Below, in pieces: positions 19,401 through 56,055 of a stretch of DNA of 64,000 nt. The notes under the pieces are model-generated. The model did no database searches. It saw only the letters and a list, made by a program, of their open reading frames with translations, and was not told the DNA's origin. The translations under genes and the position numbers were made by a program. Numbering within the stretch: position 1 is the stretch's first letter; every line of letters begins with the position of its first letter. Source of the stretch: Kryptolebias marmoratus (taxonomy: Eukaryota > Chordata > Actinopteri > Cyprinodontiformes > Rivulidae); NCBI RefSeq assembly GCF_001649575.2, contig NC_051444.1, positions 25,716,641 through 25,780,640 on the forward strand. Reading direction: 5' to 3'.

Positions 19401-19462
19401 ACTCGGGAGGAGTTTGGTGGGGGGTGTTCTGTGACTTCCTTTTGTATCTCTGGGTGATGCGG

Positions 19463-19474
19463 GGTTATTTAAAG
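19463..19474 (-). promoter_or_regulatory. TATA-like box of CDKN1C
   Basis: The minus strand reads CTTTAAATAACC about 70 bp upstream of the start codon, a reasonable distance for a short 5'UTR. Confidence 0.55.
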
Positions 19475-19524
19475 GCTGCAGGGCGCATGGTATTTAGTTT
19501 GTACACAATAAGGAGAGGATGCTG

Positions 19525-19529
19525 ATTGG
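19525..19529 (-). promoter_or_regulatory. CCAAT box of CDKN1C
   Basis: The plus-strand context GCTGATTGGCTGC gives CCAAT on the coding strand, about 50 bp upstream of the TATA-like box. Confidence 0.5.
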
Positions 19530-19540
19530 CTGCAGCTATC

Positions 19541-21685
19541 TGAAACTAGACAGGCGCAACGCAGGGGGGGCAATTTAGATCCTCTATGTAGTAAAAGAAA
19601 AAAAAATCCCTACTATCAGGATGCTGCTGTTTGTGTACAAGCTGAATACACTTAATCCTCATTGTCAGTAGCTGGTGAATGAAGTACTAAAGTTGGTTAA
19701 AGTTTCAAAGCAACAATGTAAAAGTAGAATCCCACACATGTATAAAATCCTAATTCAGAAAATGTAACCTCCCTATGGGTTTTAACTCTTGTTATGGGCA
19801 TGCCAAATTGTTGCACATAATATTAGATTAGTTCAGCATAAAGCTGCTAAGGGTAGATCCAGATCCAACCACTTTGTGCATTTTTATTTATTTATTTCAT
19901 CTTTAATTTTAAACAGAAATGTAACCTAAAATTGTCTTTACTATGTAGGTCTTTTTTCTTTTCTTTTTTTTTTAATGATGTTAGTATCTGAAACATCTAG
20001 AATATTCTTCTTACTGTTTCTAGTCAAGATATCAGAAACTAAGAGATAAAAGAATATATTTATCTTTTACAATCTTTTTATTTTCTATTACGCTCCAATT
20101 CCTTTTTGAAAACACTGGGTCTTAAAAGTATCCAACATACAGCACTGACAATAAAACTGTATTTTAGACAAGTAGTGAAGTGATTAAAATGTTATAAATA
20201 TACAGAAAAATAAAAATAAAAAATAGAAGTTTATAGCATTCCTTGAAGAAAGGCATATTACCCACTGCCATTCATGCCAGAGTTTTAGATTAAGATCATT
20301 TCACGATGACAAGGAAAGAACTTATAGCTGTTTTGGTGAAACCTTGAAAATATCATTATGCCGGATCTCATGCGATATCATGAGCTGTCACAGCAAAAGT
20401 ATGTTTTGGGGATTACGCTCAGCCACTACACCCCATTTTAGCTCAATATTTGTCTTGGATTTTTGTTAGGTTTTAGTTGCTGCCATATCAGCTTTTGTTT
20501 TTTTGCTTATTTTCTTTATTTAATAAATTAGTTTTGTTTTAAGAATGAGTCTGCACTCTGGGTTCGTCTCCATCTCCACCGAGCCTGACAAGGTGATGTG
20601 TTCCAAATGTTCCACAAGATCAAATCTTTATCTGGAACAATAGTTCTTAATAATTTGTTCGCTCAAATGCTCCGCTTTTGCCGTCACTAGTTATTTGTAA
20701 TCTTGTCAACCAATTAAGTCTCTGAACAGTAAGTTACTGAAATACCCCCTTGTGTTGAAAGCCCAAAATTGCAGACAGCAAGCAGATAAAATTTACGAAC
20801 GATGTAATAAAATCAACCAAAATCTAGGGCTTGAACAGGAGCAAGCAGGATTACATACAAAGTTTTAACAGGGAACAAAGGGAAACTAGAAGCTTTTAAC
20901 TGCTGGGAGGGTTGGTTAGTGAGTGAGAACAGGTGTGCTGATAACCGAAGAGACACAGGTGTTTAAGGTGCCGAATAACCAGAGAAGGGGGGGACAAAAA
21001 TAAAAGAAGTGAAGCAAAAAACCAAAACCTCATACATGACTAAAACTACACTACAGAAAAACAAACAAACAAAAAAACCATTGTGCCAAAATTCAACACA
21101 AAGTACAACATAACACTAAAACCATCATTGATAGTTGCATTCACCTGCTGACACCACTTGTTTTTAAACTTTTCAGCCTACAAAATGTCTTTATTTTAAT
21201 TGCACACTGCCTGGGGAAGCTGAGAATGAACCCACTGACCTTCTGATGGGAAAACAACTGCTCTAACTCATGACAAAGCCTTTCTCTAAACATCTTTTCC
21301 TCTAAAACCTGTTTTACTGTGTACTTATCTTTTAAAGACTTTGAGATTTTTCAATTTTCAGATTTATCTGACTGATTGAGACAAATTATAAATTGGTTCA
21401 AAATAACTTTCTTCCTTAAACTCTAATAAGACAGAATCGTTGCTCCAGACAGTATGGTTCCACAATTTAAGCAACATATTAGCCACTTGTTAAGCCGAGT
21501 CTGAGACACTTAGGTGGTGTGTTTGACCAATCAATCTCACTTAACAGTCACTCCAAACAGCTGGTTTAAAACGCTTTTTTTTTTTTTCCCACTTCAGAAA
21601 TATTGCCAAATTGAGAAGACTGGTGTCAAAACATGAAGTGGATAGTTATCCATGCTTTTATTTCCACTCGTTTAGATTACTGCTC
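19541..21685. other. Intergenic stretch between CDKN1C and TRPM5
   Basis: It contains modular-repeat copy D (20228-20470). Beyond that I recognise no gene. The part 20470-21100 has a retroelement-like look (poly-purine stretches, 'gagcctgacaagg') but no diagnostic protein motif. Confidence 0.5.
20228..20470 (+). repeat. Modular interspersed repeat, copy D (5' part only)
   Basis: It has the 5' phrase GCATTCCTTGAAGAAAGGCA, the 'agttttagattaagatcat' block and 'agctcaatatttgt'. It breaks off before the 'gccatcttgaatt' block. Confidence 0.75.
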
Positions 21686-21860
21686 TTAATAGGAGGATTG
21701 GGTGTTTGATCCCTAGTGCTGAAGCATCTCTTGGCAAGACACTAGACCACACCCACTGCCCTGATATGTTTATAGGTGTACGAGTAGGAATATAAAAGTG
21801 CTATTTATAGAGAATGTAAACTGATAAGTAGAAAGTTCTGTATAAATGTGTGCGTACCTG
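21686..21860 (+). mobile_element. SINE-like remnant with L2-type tail
   Basis: It reads GGGTGTTTGATCCCTAGTG (decayed B-box-like GGTTCGATCCC), then CTTGGCAAGACACTAGACCA, then GAATGTAAACTGATAAGTAG and TCTGTATAAATGTG. This is the usual order of a fish SINE with a shared LINE tail. Confidence 0.6.
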
Positions 21861-21879
21861 ATTTTGGTTACCGTTTTGA

Positions 21880-22145
21880 GGACCTTTTCTGGAATAATCA
21901 CCTACCTTGTCATGACCAGCAGTCTTTATGAGGTCCAAAGCCTGGTCCTAATGTGATGTCATATCATTTTGGGGTTTGGGTTAGGTTTAGGTTTAAGGGT
22001 CTTAATTTAACTTAAGGTTGGGGTTTGACACGTACTGATAATGGTTAGGTTAAGGGTTAAGCTCAGGGCTAGGTTACAAAAATGAATGGAAGTCAATACA
22101 GTGTTCTAACAAGGACAGAAATACATACTTTGTGTGTGTGTGAAT
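21880..22145 (+). repeat. Teleost repeat with 'aggaccttttctgg ... ggttaggttaagggtt' structure
   Basis: It has the opening GAGGACCTTTTCTGG, the 'ggtttgggttaggttt' middle and the end ACAAGGACAGAAATACATAC before GTGTGTGTG. It is a common fish repeat. The GGTTAGG runs belong to it and are not telomeric. Confidence 0.6.
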
Positions 22146-22254
22146 GGATGAATGAGAAACATTATAAAGTGTCTCACAAAACCTGGGCAAAGTTAAAAAG
22201 CAATAATATAACCCCTTCCCATTTATTTAAATGGAACAAGAACTGAAATAACTT

Positions 22255-22745
22255 TAGTTTTTTTTATTGGTTCCCTGCTCCTTTTAGAACTGATTTTAAA
22301 AATTGGTGTTAACTTTTATGACTTTGTATGGTCAGGCGTCTCAGTATATTTGTGAATTGTTAAAGCCTCATACTTCAACCCAGGCCTTCATCATACCTAA
22401 GAATATTCACAGTTTCTGGGACCTAATTTAAAACCCGAGGGGATTAGTCTTTTCAAGCTGTTGTACCTCAGCTGTGGAATGACCTTCTTTGGTTTCACAT
22501 TGTACTGACAGTGTCAACTCCTTCAGAAAGCAGCTGGAGCCCTTTTTTGTTTTTATCCAGACAAGTTTAAGTCAGTTTTTATGATTGTTTACGATTTATT
22601 TTATCATCTCTTTTATGGCATCTTATGTCTGTTAATTATTTTTATGCTATTTCTCTTTTAGTATCCTGTTTTATTCTATTTCACTTTATTGTAAAGCACT
22701 TTGTGTTTTTCTTTGTCTGTGAAAGGTGCAACATAAAAAAAAACC
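22255..22745 (+). mobile_element. LINE (L2/CR1-like) 3' remnant
   Basis: Translation of the plus strand gives FRTDFKNWC, then VPQLWNDLLWF and TPSESSWSPFL, the end of an L2-type ORF2 (FRTDLK..., PKLWNSLP, FKS.LKTHLF). Its 3'UTR ends in GTAAAGCACTTTGTG ... GTGAAAGGTGCAACATAAAA, the canonical LINE tail. Stops are present. Confidence 0.7.
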
Positions 22746-22854
22746 CTACTAGTTACATATAATTCAATCCAATTATAACACAATTAGATTTAGTACAAAT
22801 TGTCAATTAGTAATCTTCACTTCGCTACTCTGCAATCCCCCTTCCTGAGCTAGC

Positions 22855-22990
22855 ATGGAGGAGCAGGCAACAGTGGAGAAATAACTCCCTTTTAACAGCA
22901 GAACCAGGATGGGCAGCCATCTGCCTCAACCGGCTAGAAGCTGAGAGAACAACTGGCTGGGGGTTGAGAGGACAATTTTACTGAGGAAAT
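22855..22990 (+). repeat. Fragment of teleost 'ctcccttttaacagcagaaccagg' repeat
   Basis: The phrases CTCCCTTTTAACAGCAGAAC, then GCCATCTGCCTCAACCGG match the 3' part of a widespread fish repeat. The 5' part of the same family lies at 23960-24165. Confidence 0.5.
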
Positions 22991-23529
22991 TATGGAAGGC
23001 TTCTTTTTCACAACCACACACAATCAGAGTTTGAAGGCCACAAAGGAGCTTTATCCGAACATGTTTTTTTTTTGTTTTTTTTACACAGAACACATGTAAC
23101 AAACCAGTCCCATTCTTCATCTGGCTGATTAGATTGATGCCCCTGACTTCTACCCCCACTCTCTAAAGTATAAGACTGAGCTCAGCTCACTAAATTACAG
23201 TTTTAGAAAATTGTTACTCCAAATGTTGTTCTACGGTGATTATGAGCAAACAGAGTAATCATAACATATGTTGGAGCACAATATTATTGTAGAATTAAAT
23301 GGACAAAAATTTGACTCCAGCTGACCCATATGTTGCAGACCTTTACCCTTCATGCTTTCAACTCTGCCTGTGGTACATTTGAACAGCTCTTAAACCATCA
23401 GTTAACATGCCACAAACGTGCAGAAAGCCGTCCATTTCACCAGTAAAGGTGTGGTCCTGATGAGAGCAGTGTGGCGTGGCTCACCAACATGCAAAGTAAT
23501 GCTGCACTGTACTCCTGGGATTGGCTGAG

Positions 23530-23644
23530 GAAATAGCCCTTCCTTTATACCACTTCCTGATGGGGTCAGGTGGTTCACCTGAAGGAAAAAAACCCTCTCA
23601 GTCCTTACAGGTGTGGTTCAGAAGAACCAGGAGAGAGTGTAGCC
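23530..23644 (+). promoter_or_regulatory. Putative TRPM5 proximal promoter and 5'UTR
   Basis: A weak TATA-like TTTATACC lies near 23543-23550, about 100 bp before the start codon. This rests on position only. Confidence 0.3.
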
Positions 23645-48600
<24,956 letters not shown>

Positions 48601-50845
48601 AAAGAAATGATAGTAATTTGCAGCAGGAAGGCACATAATGATACAAACTCTGTGACACAATCTTAGTTCCCCCTCTTGGTACTTGTATTTACATTTTTCA
48701 TTGTGGGATGTCAGTCGTGTAGCTTTTCTTAGAGTGATTAAAGAGTGTCATCGTGCCTTCAAAGTGCCCCCCTCAATCCTCAGCTCAAGAGCTGGATGAC
48801 TATTATCCTTTAATCCCAAAAGAAAAGGGGCTATATCCCACAACAAAATACAAGCTGAAGGAGTAGAAGCAATAAGAGGGGAAGGAACTCGTAATAAAAC
48901 TATAGTCTTTTTTTTTTTTTAGAATATTTCAAAATTATATGAATGAGAGATTTGGCTTAAACTAATAAAAAAATAGCAATATTTATTTTTGATAGGTTGC
49001 AACAGCACACTGCATTTTCAAAGTGTAACTTCTGGCGTAAACTGTGGGCATTTTTTGTATAAAGTGTATACACCAGAATCAAGAACATCTGAACACTAAT
49101 GAGTTATAGAGCACCAATCCACAAAAGTTCTTTAAATCATTAGATGGAAAACAATTAAATCAGGATCAATGGTTACATCTTGTAAAGTTCTAACAAGCAG
49201 CATGTTTGCTTTGAAACAAAAACATCGAGTTATTACACTTTATTACTGTATGCATAGAATAAAACTATATTAAAAAAAAAATACTCATCTTGATCACGTT
49301 TGCTGTGCATTCAGCCATATGCAACTAAAACAAACAAACACCAGAACAGATATGGTGACAAAGCCAAGCGAAACTGAGTAACAGGATGGCTTCCATCAGA
49401 TACAGTTTCCATAATAAATGTGTTGATTGTGCCACAACGATTCCTTAAATAATTTGCTTGATAGACACGAAGCATAAAACTCAGAATTTAAACAGCAGGT
49501 CGTTTTTTTAAATAATTCCTCACAGCTGCGTTTTATTAAAAGGTGTGCCGTTAAGTTTTAGTGTAAACACAGTAAAATCAAACTGCATGAAATCTATTTT
49601 ATCAGAATATTAAAAAAAAAAAACAATCTGAATGTTGGACTTGTGAGGAACCAGGGACCTGTCCAGACTGCTGGACCCCTTAACACCTTGACTAGCAAAA
49701 TGGATTAATGGACTTGAATATTCTAAAATCTTTCCTGGTTCTACCATAATCTAGACTGTTTTTTTTCTTTTTATCTTTATAATAGGTTGCTTTACACATT
49801 ATACGCACAGTGTCGTCTCTTACAGCCACAATTAGAAACTGAAATCTTTAGTCTGTGGGCTGATGATACCAAGTTCATCATACACTGAAAATGTTAAGAT
49901 GATTGAATGAGCATGTCCATATTTTTCAAAACTGAAAGCATTGTACTGCACTGAATGTATTTGGGGTGTGAACCATTAAAAAGCAAAACCTAATTTTCAT
50001 ATAAAAATGTAATTACATTAACTCATGTATTAGAACATGCAATAAACTACTGAGTCAATTCCATCCATCCATGTTCTTTCTTTTTTTTTATTTTCAGGTT
50101 GCAGGGGTGCTGGTACCTACCATGGGTCAATTCCACTAATAAAAATAGGTTTATAGATCCTGCACAGAATCCAAACTTCCACATCTGTCAGAAAAGAAAA
50201 CACAGAAGTGGGTCCACTACATGGTCACTGAATTATAGGAGTTAAATCTGCGCACAATTTAAACACAATATGATTTAGTGCTGAAAGTGCATATATGCCC
50301 ACTTTCGAAGCTTGTTAGTTTGATGTTGACATGCACTATCAAATCTAACACACAGGAATCGCTTGGCTTTAATAATAATAGAACCATTCAGCACAGGGAC
50401 AAGTCTATGAATGCGAACATTTACCTGGTGAATGTCATCATAAATCCTCAAAGAATGAAAGATTAGATAAAAGAGAATAACTTCACAATACCTCTTTGTA
50501 TAGCAAAGTTAAAAACTGTGTCAAACTGCCATGGACTTTACCGAATCAAATCCCACCAACTCATTCTGTAGAAAAATGTCTTCTCACTGCATGATACTGT
50601 GGCCTGTGTAACTCAAACACGTTTTCAAAATCAGGCCTTTTGAGGGAAACTTACAAGCCACTAAATCTCTTTGAAAACAATGAAAACTCAAGATATTTAG
50701 AAGTTGGAAAACAAATAAATACTAGCACTGGAGCTTCTATAAATGAGCGTGGCTGTCAGTTTTCCTCTAACGCCCATGACACTAAAGTTAGAAGTTGTAT
50801 CGAGCACACCAGCAAGACCACAATCCCGCAGAAATTAATTTGATT
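48601..50845. other. Convergent 3' region of TRPM5 and TRAF6
   Basis: TRPM5 poly(A) candidates on the plus strand are ATTAAA at 48737-48742 and AATAAA at 48893-48898. TRAF6 candidates on the minus strand are TTTATT at 49532-49537 and 49239-49244 (AATAAA reversed). A short fragment of the common fish repeat (CCATCCATCC ... TGCAGGGGTGCTGGTACCTA) is near 50062-50125. No gene lies between. Confidence 0.55.
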
Positions 50846-53381
50846 TTAGTCCCTTGACACCGATGCTTCAGGTCCTCTTGGCTGTACTGTTGGTCCCTCA
50901 CGATGAACCACAGTGTCAAAGCGTGGTGTAACCTCACAGCGGATCAGCAGAGTGTCATCTTTAATGTACATTTTCTGATTCAGCTGCTGCAGGTGCATAA
51001 AGGTGACATAGCCAAATCCTTTGGGGTTGCGGTGAATGGTGGGCTTCTGGAAGGCTTGCAGGTCCGGCTTCGTCTCCATGACCTCCACATGATGCTGAGC
51101 CTCAGGTCCCTGGTCGAGTATGGCGAGCCGGATGTTCCCTTGAAACGGCCAGGTTAGCTGCCCGTCGAAAGCCCCTTGCATGGTGTGGACGAAGAGCGAG
51201 ATGTAGTTGGAACAGCGCGGGGCGTTGGGGCTCTGCAGGTGTAGACGCATGCACAGCTTGTAGCCTGGACGACCTGTGTAGAAGCCGGGGCTGTGCTCAA
51301 CCACCGGCGTCCCCGTTTCTTGGTTGCGCAGGAGGGCAGAGAAACCTCGGAGGGGCCAGATGAAGATACCGTGACACTGCTGGGACTCCAGTTCCTTTAT
51401 TGTGTCCTCCAGCGCAGACATCCTACGCTTGAGATCTGCAAGCTGGCCTGCCTGTACATGAAACAGGACAAAAGTTTAGTTTTAACAATACGAACAACCT
51501 CCCTAATAGTATTTCCTTCCCCCTAGTTAACCCCCACTATTTTATAGGTACAGCTCATGACTAAAAACACAACAACTCTCATATCACACACCACAAAGAC
51601 GCAAGACTTTAGTTATTTTGAGAAAGTGAAATTATTCAGAGCCTGCCGGGCCACCAATGTCACATTGCTGCTGAGGGTAAGATGAGTAAGCAGCAGGTGA
51701 TCTTAAGTCTCATGTCCGAAGAAAGTTGAACACATTCTGACAGGAATGACTCATGAAGTGTCCGAGATCTTCCAAATAAAAATAATATATTACTGTTTTG
51801 TTTTTGTTTTTCTGCCGGGCGCAACATTGGAGGAAAAATGAAGCTTGCTGACCTGAAAACAAACTTTAAATATGAAATATTTGTAAAGCCTAACAGCAAC
51901 AAGAAATATGAATTATACAAGGAGTAAAAAAAAAAACAAAAAACTGATGAAACTGAAGAGTGTCCGTTTGAGAAAAAACTAGCTCAATATCTGTAACATT
52001 CACTGAGGTGTAGCCATTTTTATATATGTCAATGTCAACTATAGAGCATGTTTAAAAACATCAAGGTTTACCAAAGTGCTACACAAGAAAAAAAGCAAAA
52101 ACCCATCAATAAAGTGAATTCAATAAAATCACATAAAAAGAACAAGTACAATAAAATGGGCTAAAAACAAGCTAAAACAAAGAAGCAACATAAAGATCTA
52201 ATGGAACTCAAACTCAGCTCAAATTAAGAGCCAATGTAAAAAAAAAAAAGTGAGTTTTTGGGCTGGATTAAAAAGACTGAATAGACACTGCAGTATGAAT
52301 ATCGAGGGACATCGAGGGACACGTTCTACGCTTTAATTTAGCCCTCAGCTGCACTAAGAGCATCTGGCTGGGGTCACAGAGCATTTGGTGGGGTGGGGGT
52401 TGGGGGGGCCAAGAAGCTGAATTAAATAATGGGGTACCAAACCATTTAAAACTTTAAAAGTGAGTAAAAGAATCTCAAAACAATACGAATACGAACAGGA
52501 AGCAGTGTAAATCTGCTAAAACCAGAGTAACGTGGTCATGCCTTCTAGTGCCTCTTGATAGGCTAAGCTTAATTACATGCGGTGGCCATCTTGAATTGGG
52601 TTGACCCTAAACATTAATCAGTTGTAGACATAAATCCAATAAATACATTCTGAAAGTTTAGTTAAAATCCATTAAGTGATTCACAAGATACTTTGCTAAC
52701 AGTATAGACAAAAGCGTGCACGCACGCACACACGCACACACACAGACAAAACCATTATTGAGCCACCTTTGCCTTCTGCATTGGGCAATACTGACAATAT
52801 GCCTCAATATAGCCTTTGATACTAGAAAAACAAACTAGGAAACATGATTCTAAGTGAATCTGATTCCTTAATGACACAGCATGAGTGCAGATCTTTGTTC
52901 TTCTAAAGTGTTAATAAATGATCAAACTTTAAATTGACATGCAAAGCAAAAAAAAAGCATCTTTTAAGTTTTCAAGTTAACGAATGAATGCTTTGATGTT
53001 CAATAGCCAATTTAGAATGGGTCATCCCTTACTTGCGTCTCTTTTAAGATAATGAGCTCCCGCAGCTGGTGATCCTGCTTCACCAGTCGTCCATCCATCT
53101 CCCTGAGCCGCTGCATCTCCTGACTGGGCTGACATGTTGTCGTGTTGATGCTGCAGCTCGCAGCTCCTCGGGGCCCACCACAGGCCGGCACTGACGCCGC
53201 AGCTCCCTGGTCCTCGTTGGAAATGGAAGGCCCTAGCGTCCGCAGAGGCTTGGGCGTGGCGCCATTGAGGCAAAAGCCGCGCAAAAACTCAGCCATGTAG
53301 CGCATGTGCATCTGCGTGAACTCCTGCATGTGCTGGGCCAGGTCATGGCGCTGCATCTGCAAACAGCCAAAGCATATATAC

Positions 53382-53412
<31 letters not shown>

Positions 53413-56055
53413 CTTTTAAACAAAACATATCTGGGCCGCGTGATAGACTAAATGTAACAAATTAAGTTTTCACTGAATGTTTTTCAGGGCCGCGTTACCT
53501 ACCTTTTCCTTACATCCAAACATGCTAAAATTACAGGCGATGGGGGCTTTGGGGCAATCTGCATCGCAATGAGATTCCATCTAGAAAAAAGAAAAAAAAA
53601 AAAAAGAGTTTTACACAAATCAGATGCTGAACAGGAACAGTTTGAAGAAAAATGAACAAATGTAACAAAGGAACTTTAATCTGAGCTCATTTCCTGTTTC
53701 AAGAAATAAACAAACATTAGTGTAACTATTGTGATATGTGTTGAGGGTGTGCCGCAGTTCCCCACAGCTCCAGAAATACGGAAGCTGTTTTATTCACCAG
53801 ACAGCTTTTTTTTTCCTTTTTTTTTTTAATATGGCAGACGCTGTGGCACTCACTTGGTCTCTGATGAGTTCCATCTCACAGTACTGACACTTCACATTGG
53901 CAAAAGGACACTGCTGCTCATGAAGCTGAAGGGGCAAATAAAACAGGATTATAAAAAGGGACTAATACCGGTCCACATCACAGTTAAATATTAGTACGAC
54001 AACAGCACCTCTTTTTCCTCATAAAAAAAGCTTGTCACGCAGTCTGGACACGAGACAAGTCTTCTTTGGCACTCGACGGTTTTGTGCTCCTCCAGGTAGC
54101 TTTTTCTCACAGCCTGCTGGCACTGTGGGCAAGGCATGGTGGCGAACTGACACTGTGCCAGATGATTCTGGAAGAGAGGGGAAAATATAGACACGGTTAG
54201 TTTTAGTTTTATACCGTACTTGGGAAGCAGCTATTTGTTTAAAACACCTGGGACGAAATGCACCGCTTTATGCCTGACCCATATAGTCACAGAGATTATT
54301 CCTTTCCTGCTTAGAGTAGTGAGTATGTAAAAAGATTCTTGAGACAAAAATCTCTAAAGACCGGTGAACCAGAAGACAGCGAGTGCAGCTCGATTACATG
54401 TAAATTCAAACAGTTCCCATTGGTGGTTGGTTGAGAGCAGTGCTAGGACACAATGGTGGATTCAGAAAGAACAAAGTGCCTACTGGTGTGGTGAAAGAAA
54501 CATACGACAGCCTATTAGGGCCACGCAGAAGGGAAATTGTAAATTCTATTAACTAAAAAAAAAGTTGCAAAGAAAAAAGAGAGCCATCTTTCAAGACTTC
54601 AACCAGAGGAAGAGGAAGTGAAGCCTGCTGTGCTCCTGAACCCGACTATTTGTTTCATTTGTTATTACGCTATTATTATTATTATTATTGGATCTGACAG
54701 TTATGGGAGCACTTTCACTGGGTTAGCTACAAAATAACATGCAATACTTTGGTTAAAGCAGTCCAAGGTGCAGTTTATTACTCCTGATGCAGCCGAACTT
54801 GCAGAGTTTAATTCACTCCTTTACAATAGGAGTCTCAAACTCATAGGCTGCATGCTAACCTAAAAAACACATCTAAGGCTTATAAGAATAGATTACGTTA
54901 CCGTTCTTCAGCAAAACGGATACTGTAGACCACCAAGTATTCATTAAACAAAACTCAGAGTAGGTGTTTGAAACTCTTATTGTGAAGGATTGAAACAAAT
55001 TCTGTGAATTCCGTTGCAGAGGGAGTAATAATAGGCACCTCAGACTGCAACAACCCTCAGATACAACATTAGCAGCCTGATAACAAATGCAACAAATGCA
55101 GTCGAGTTCAGATGCACCAGTTAGTTATGTATTCCTTCATGATTTCTGCTAAATAATGAACAGATTTATTAACGCGAGGATCCAAAACTCCTTTGAATAA
55201 TTTGTTTGATCTTGTACCTCAATGTCATTTGAAAACCGTGGGGGAGGGAGGAGAAGGGGGGAGGGGGGAGGGGGGTGCCTGTCACTGAAAACTCTAACCT
55301 CTAATTGTCGGAGCTCCATTTTCTCACCACAGCCGGAGTTTGGACAGCGAACAGTTAGCGATAAAATCTCCCTTTTGGCAAAGTTATCAGGAAACAGTTG
55401 GTCCTCTGACAGCATTTCATTGTCCACAGGGCACCGCTGTCCTGTATCGCTGTTTTGCAAGAGGAAGAATAGCAATTATTGAGGCAGGGCTTTAATTTTA
55501 TCAGTTTCAACATGGGGGTCTTTTATTTTAGCTGAAAAACTACAAAAATGAAAATGATGCATCATTTAGACATTTTCTAAACAATAAATTGCTCTGATGC
55601 TTTAGAAAGAAGAAGAAAAAGAAACAATATTTAAGAATGCACCGTGAGGTTGGTGTTAACAGCTGCATTACGGATCTTTGTCGTGTGTTACAGGGTTAAA
55701 TGCAGAGCGGTGCAGCAACCTACCGAATAGACTTTTCAATGCAGCTTTTGCAGAAGCGGTGACCACAGCGTGTTTGTATAGCATTCCTTAAAGCCATGAG
55801 GCAGATAGGACACTCATATTTACTCTCCAGGGGTGGGTCAAACTCTACATCATAGCCCTGAATGGGGGCGGCAGTTTGAAGGCTGCTGGAGGAGGTACTC
55901 ATGAAGGTGCCAGGACTTTCGGAAGGGCTTAGAAGAGACTCTCGTTCCTTTGCCATCATTGCCAAGGCACAACCAGACAGCTCTCCACCGACTGCTCCAT
56001 CATAGCTGTCCTCCTCCAAACTCCCTTTGGTGCTGGTGCTCTCAAAGCAAGCCAT
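50846..56055 (-). CDS. traf6: TRAF6 E3 ubiquitin ligase, complete coding sequence
   Basis: Seven coding exons on the minus strand: 56055-55724, 55449-55299, 54167-54009, 53925-53854, 53580-53503, 53356-53033, 51451-50846. They total 1722 bp, 573 residues (human 522). RING residues C82, C85, C97, H99, C102, C105 and C117..D120 are visible ([27 protein letters not shown]). TRAF-type zinc fingers follow in exons 2-5 (for example [28 protein letters not shown]). Exon 6 encodes the coiled coil. Exon 7 encodes the MATH domain (about 401-550), with the receptor-peptide groove [17 protein letters not shown]6 makes K63-linked ubiquitin chains downstream of IL-1R/TLR (MyD88-IRAK) and TNFR members such as CD40 and RANK. 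A splice acceptor just before the ATG suggests an untranslated first exon upstream. Confidence 0.97.
51975..52792 (+). repeat. Modular interspersed repeat, copy I, interrupted
   Basis: The left arm (51975-52035, AGCTCAATATCTGTAACATT..GTAGCCATTTTTATA) and right arm (52570-52792, GTGGCCATCTTGAATTGGGT to the decayed stem-loop 'attattgagccacc...gcattgggcaata') are separated by about 530 bp of another repeat. Confidence 0.75.
52045..52568 (+). repeat. Nested repeat, same family as 16095-16625
   Basis: It begins with 'taccaaagtgctacacaag' and continues to 'ggggtaccaaaccatttaaaactttaaaa', matching the order at 16095. It contains a G-rich run at 52388-52409. It lies within copy I of the modular repeat, so it inserted later. 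Confidence 0.65.
54168..55298 (-). other. TRAF6 intron 2, with a G-rich tract by the donor
   Basis: The intron holds a short ATT tract (54671-54689) and a G-rich tract (55239-55277) beginning about 20 bp inside the donor site. No mobile element is recognised. Confidence 0.6.
55239..55277 (+). other. G-quadruplex-prone tract
   Basis: Plus strand has successive G-runs GGGGG, GGG, GGGGGG, GGGGGG and GGGGGG with one- to three-base spacers, next to the donor of TRAF6 exon 2. In the TRAF6 pre-mRNA it is C-rich. Confidence 0.7.

Larger units (their letters stand above)
51452..53032 (-). other. TRAF6 intron 6
   Basis: The intron contains modular-repeat copy I with a second repeat nested inside it, plus a CA-rich tract at 52719-52746. 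The part 51480-51970 is unremarkable. Confidence 0.7.

Noticed and set aside
18921..19457. 178-codon plus-strand ORF antisense to CDKN1C exon 1
   Set aside because: It mirrors GC-rich coding sequence on the other strand, has no domain, and lies opposite a well-supported CDI-domain exon.
21960..22080. Interstitial telomere-like GGTTAGG runs
   Set aside because: They are irregular and fall inside a known type of fish interspersed repeat.
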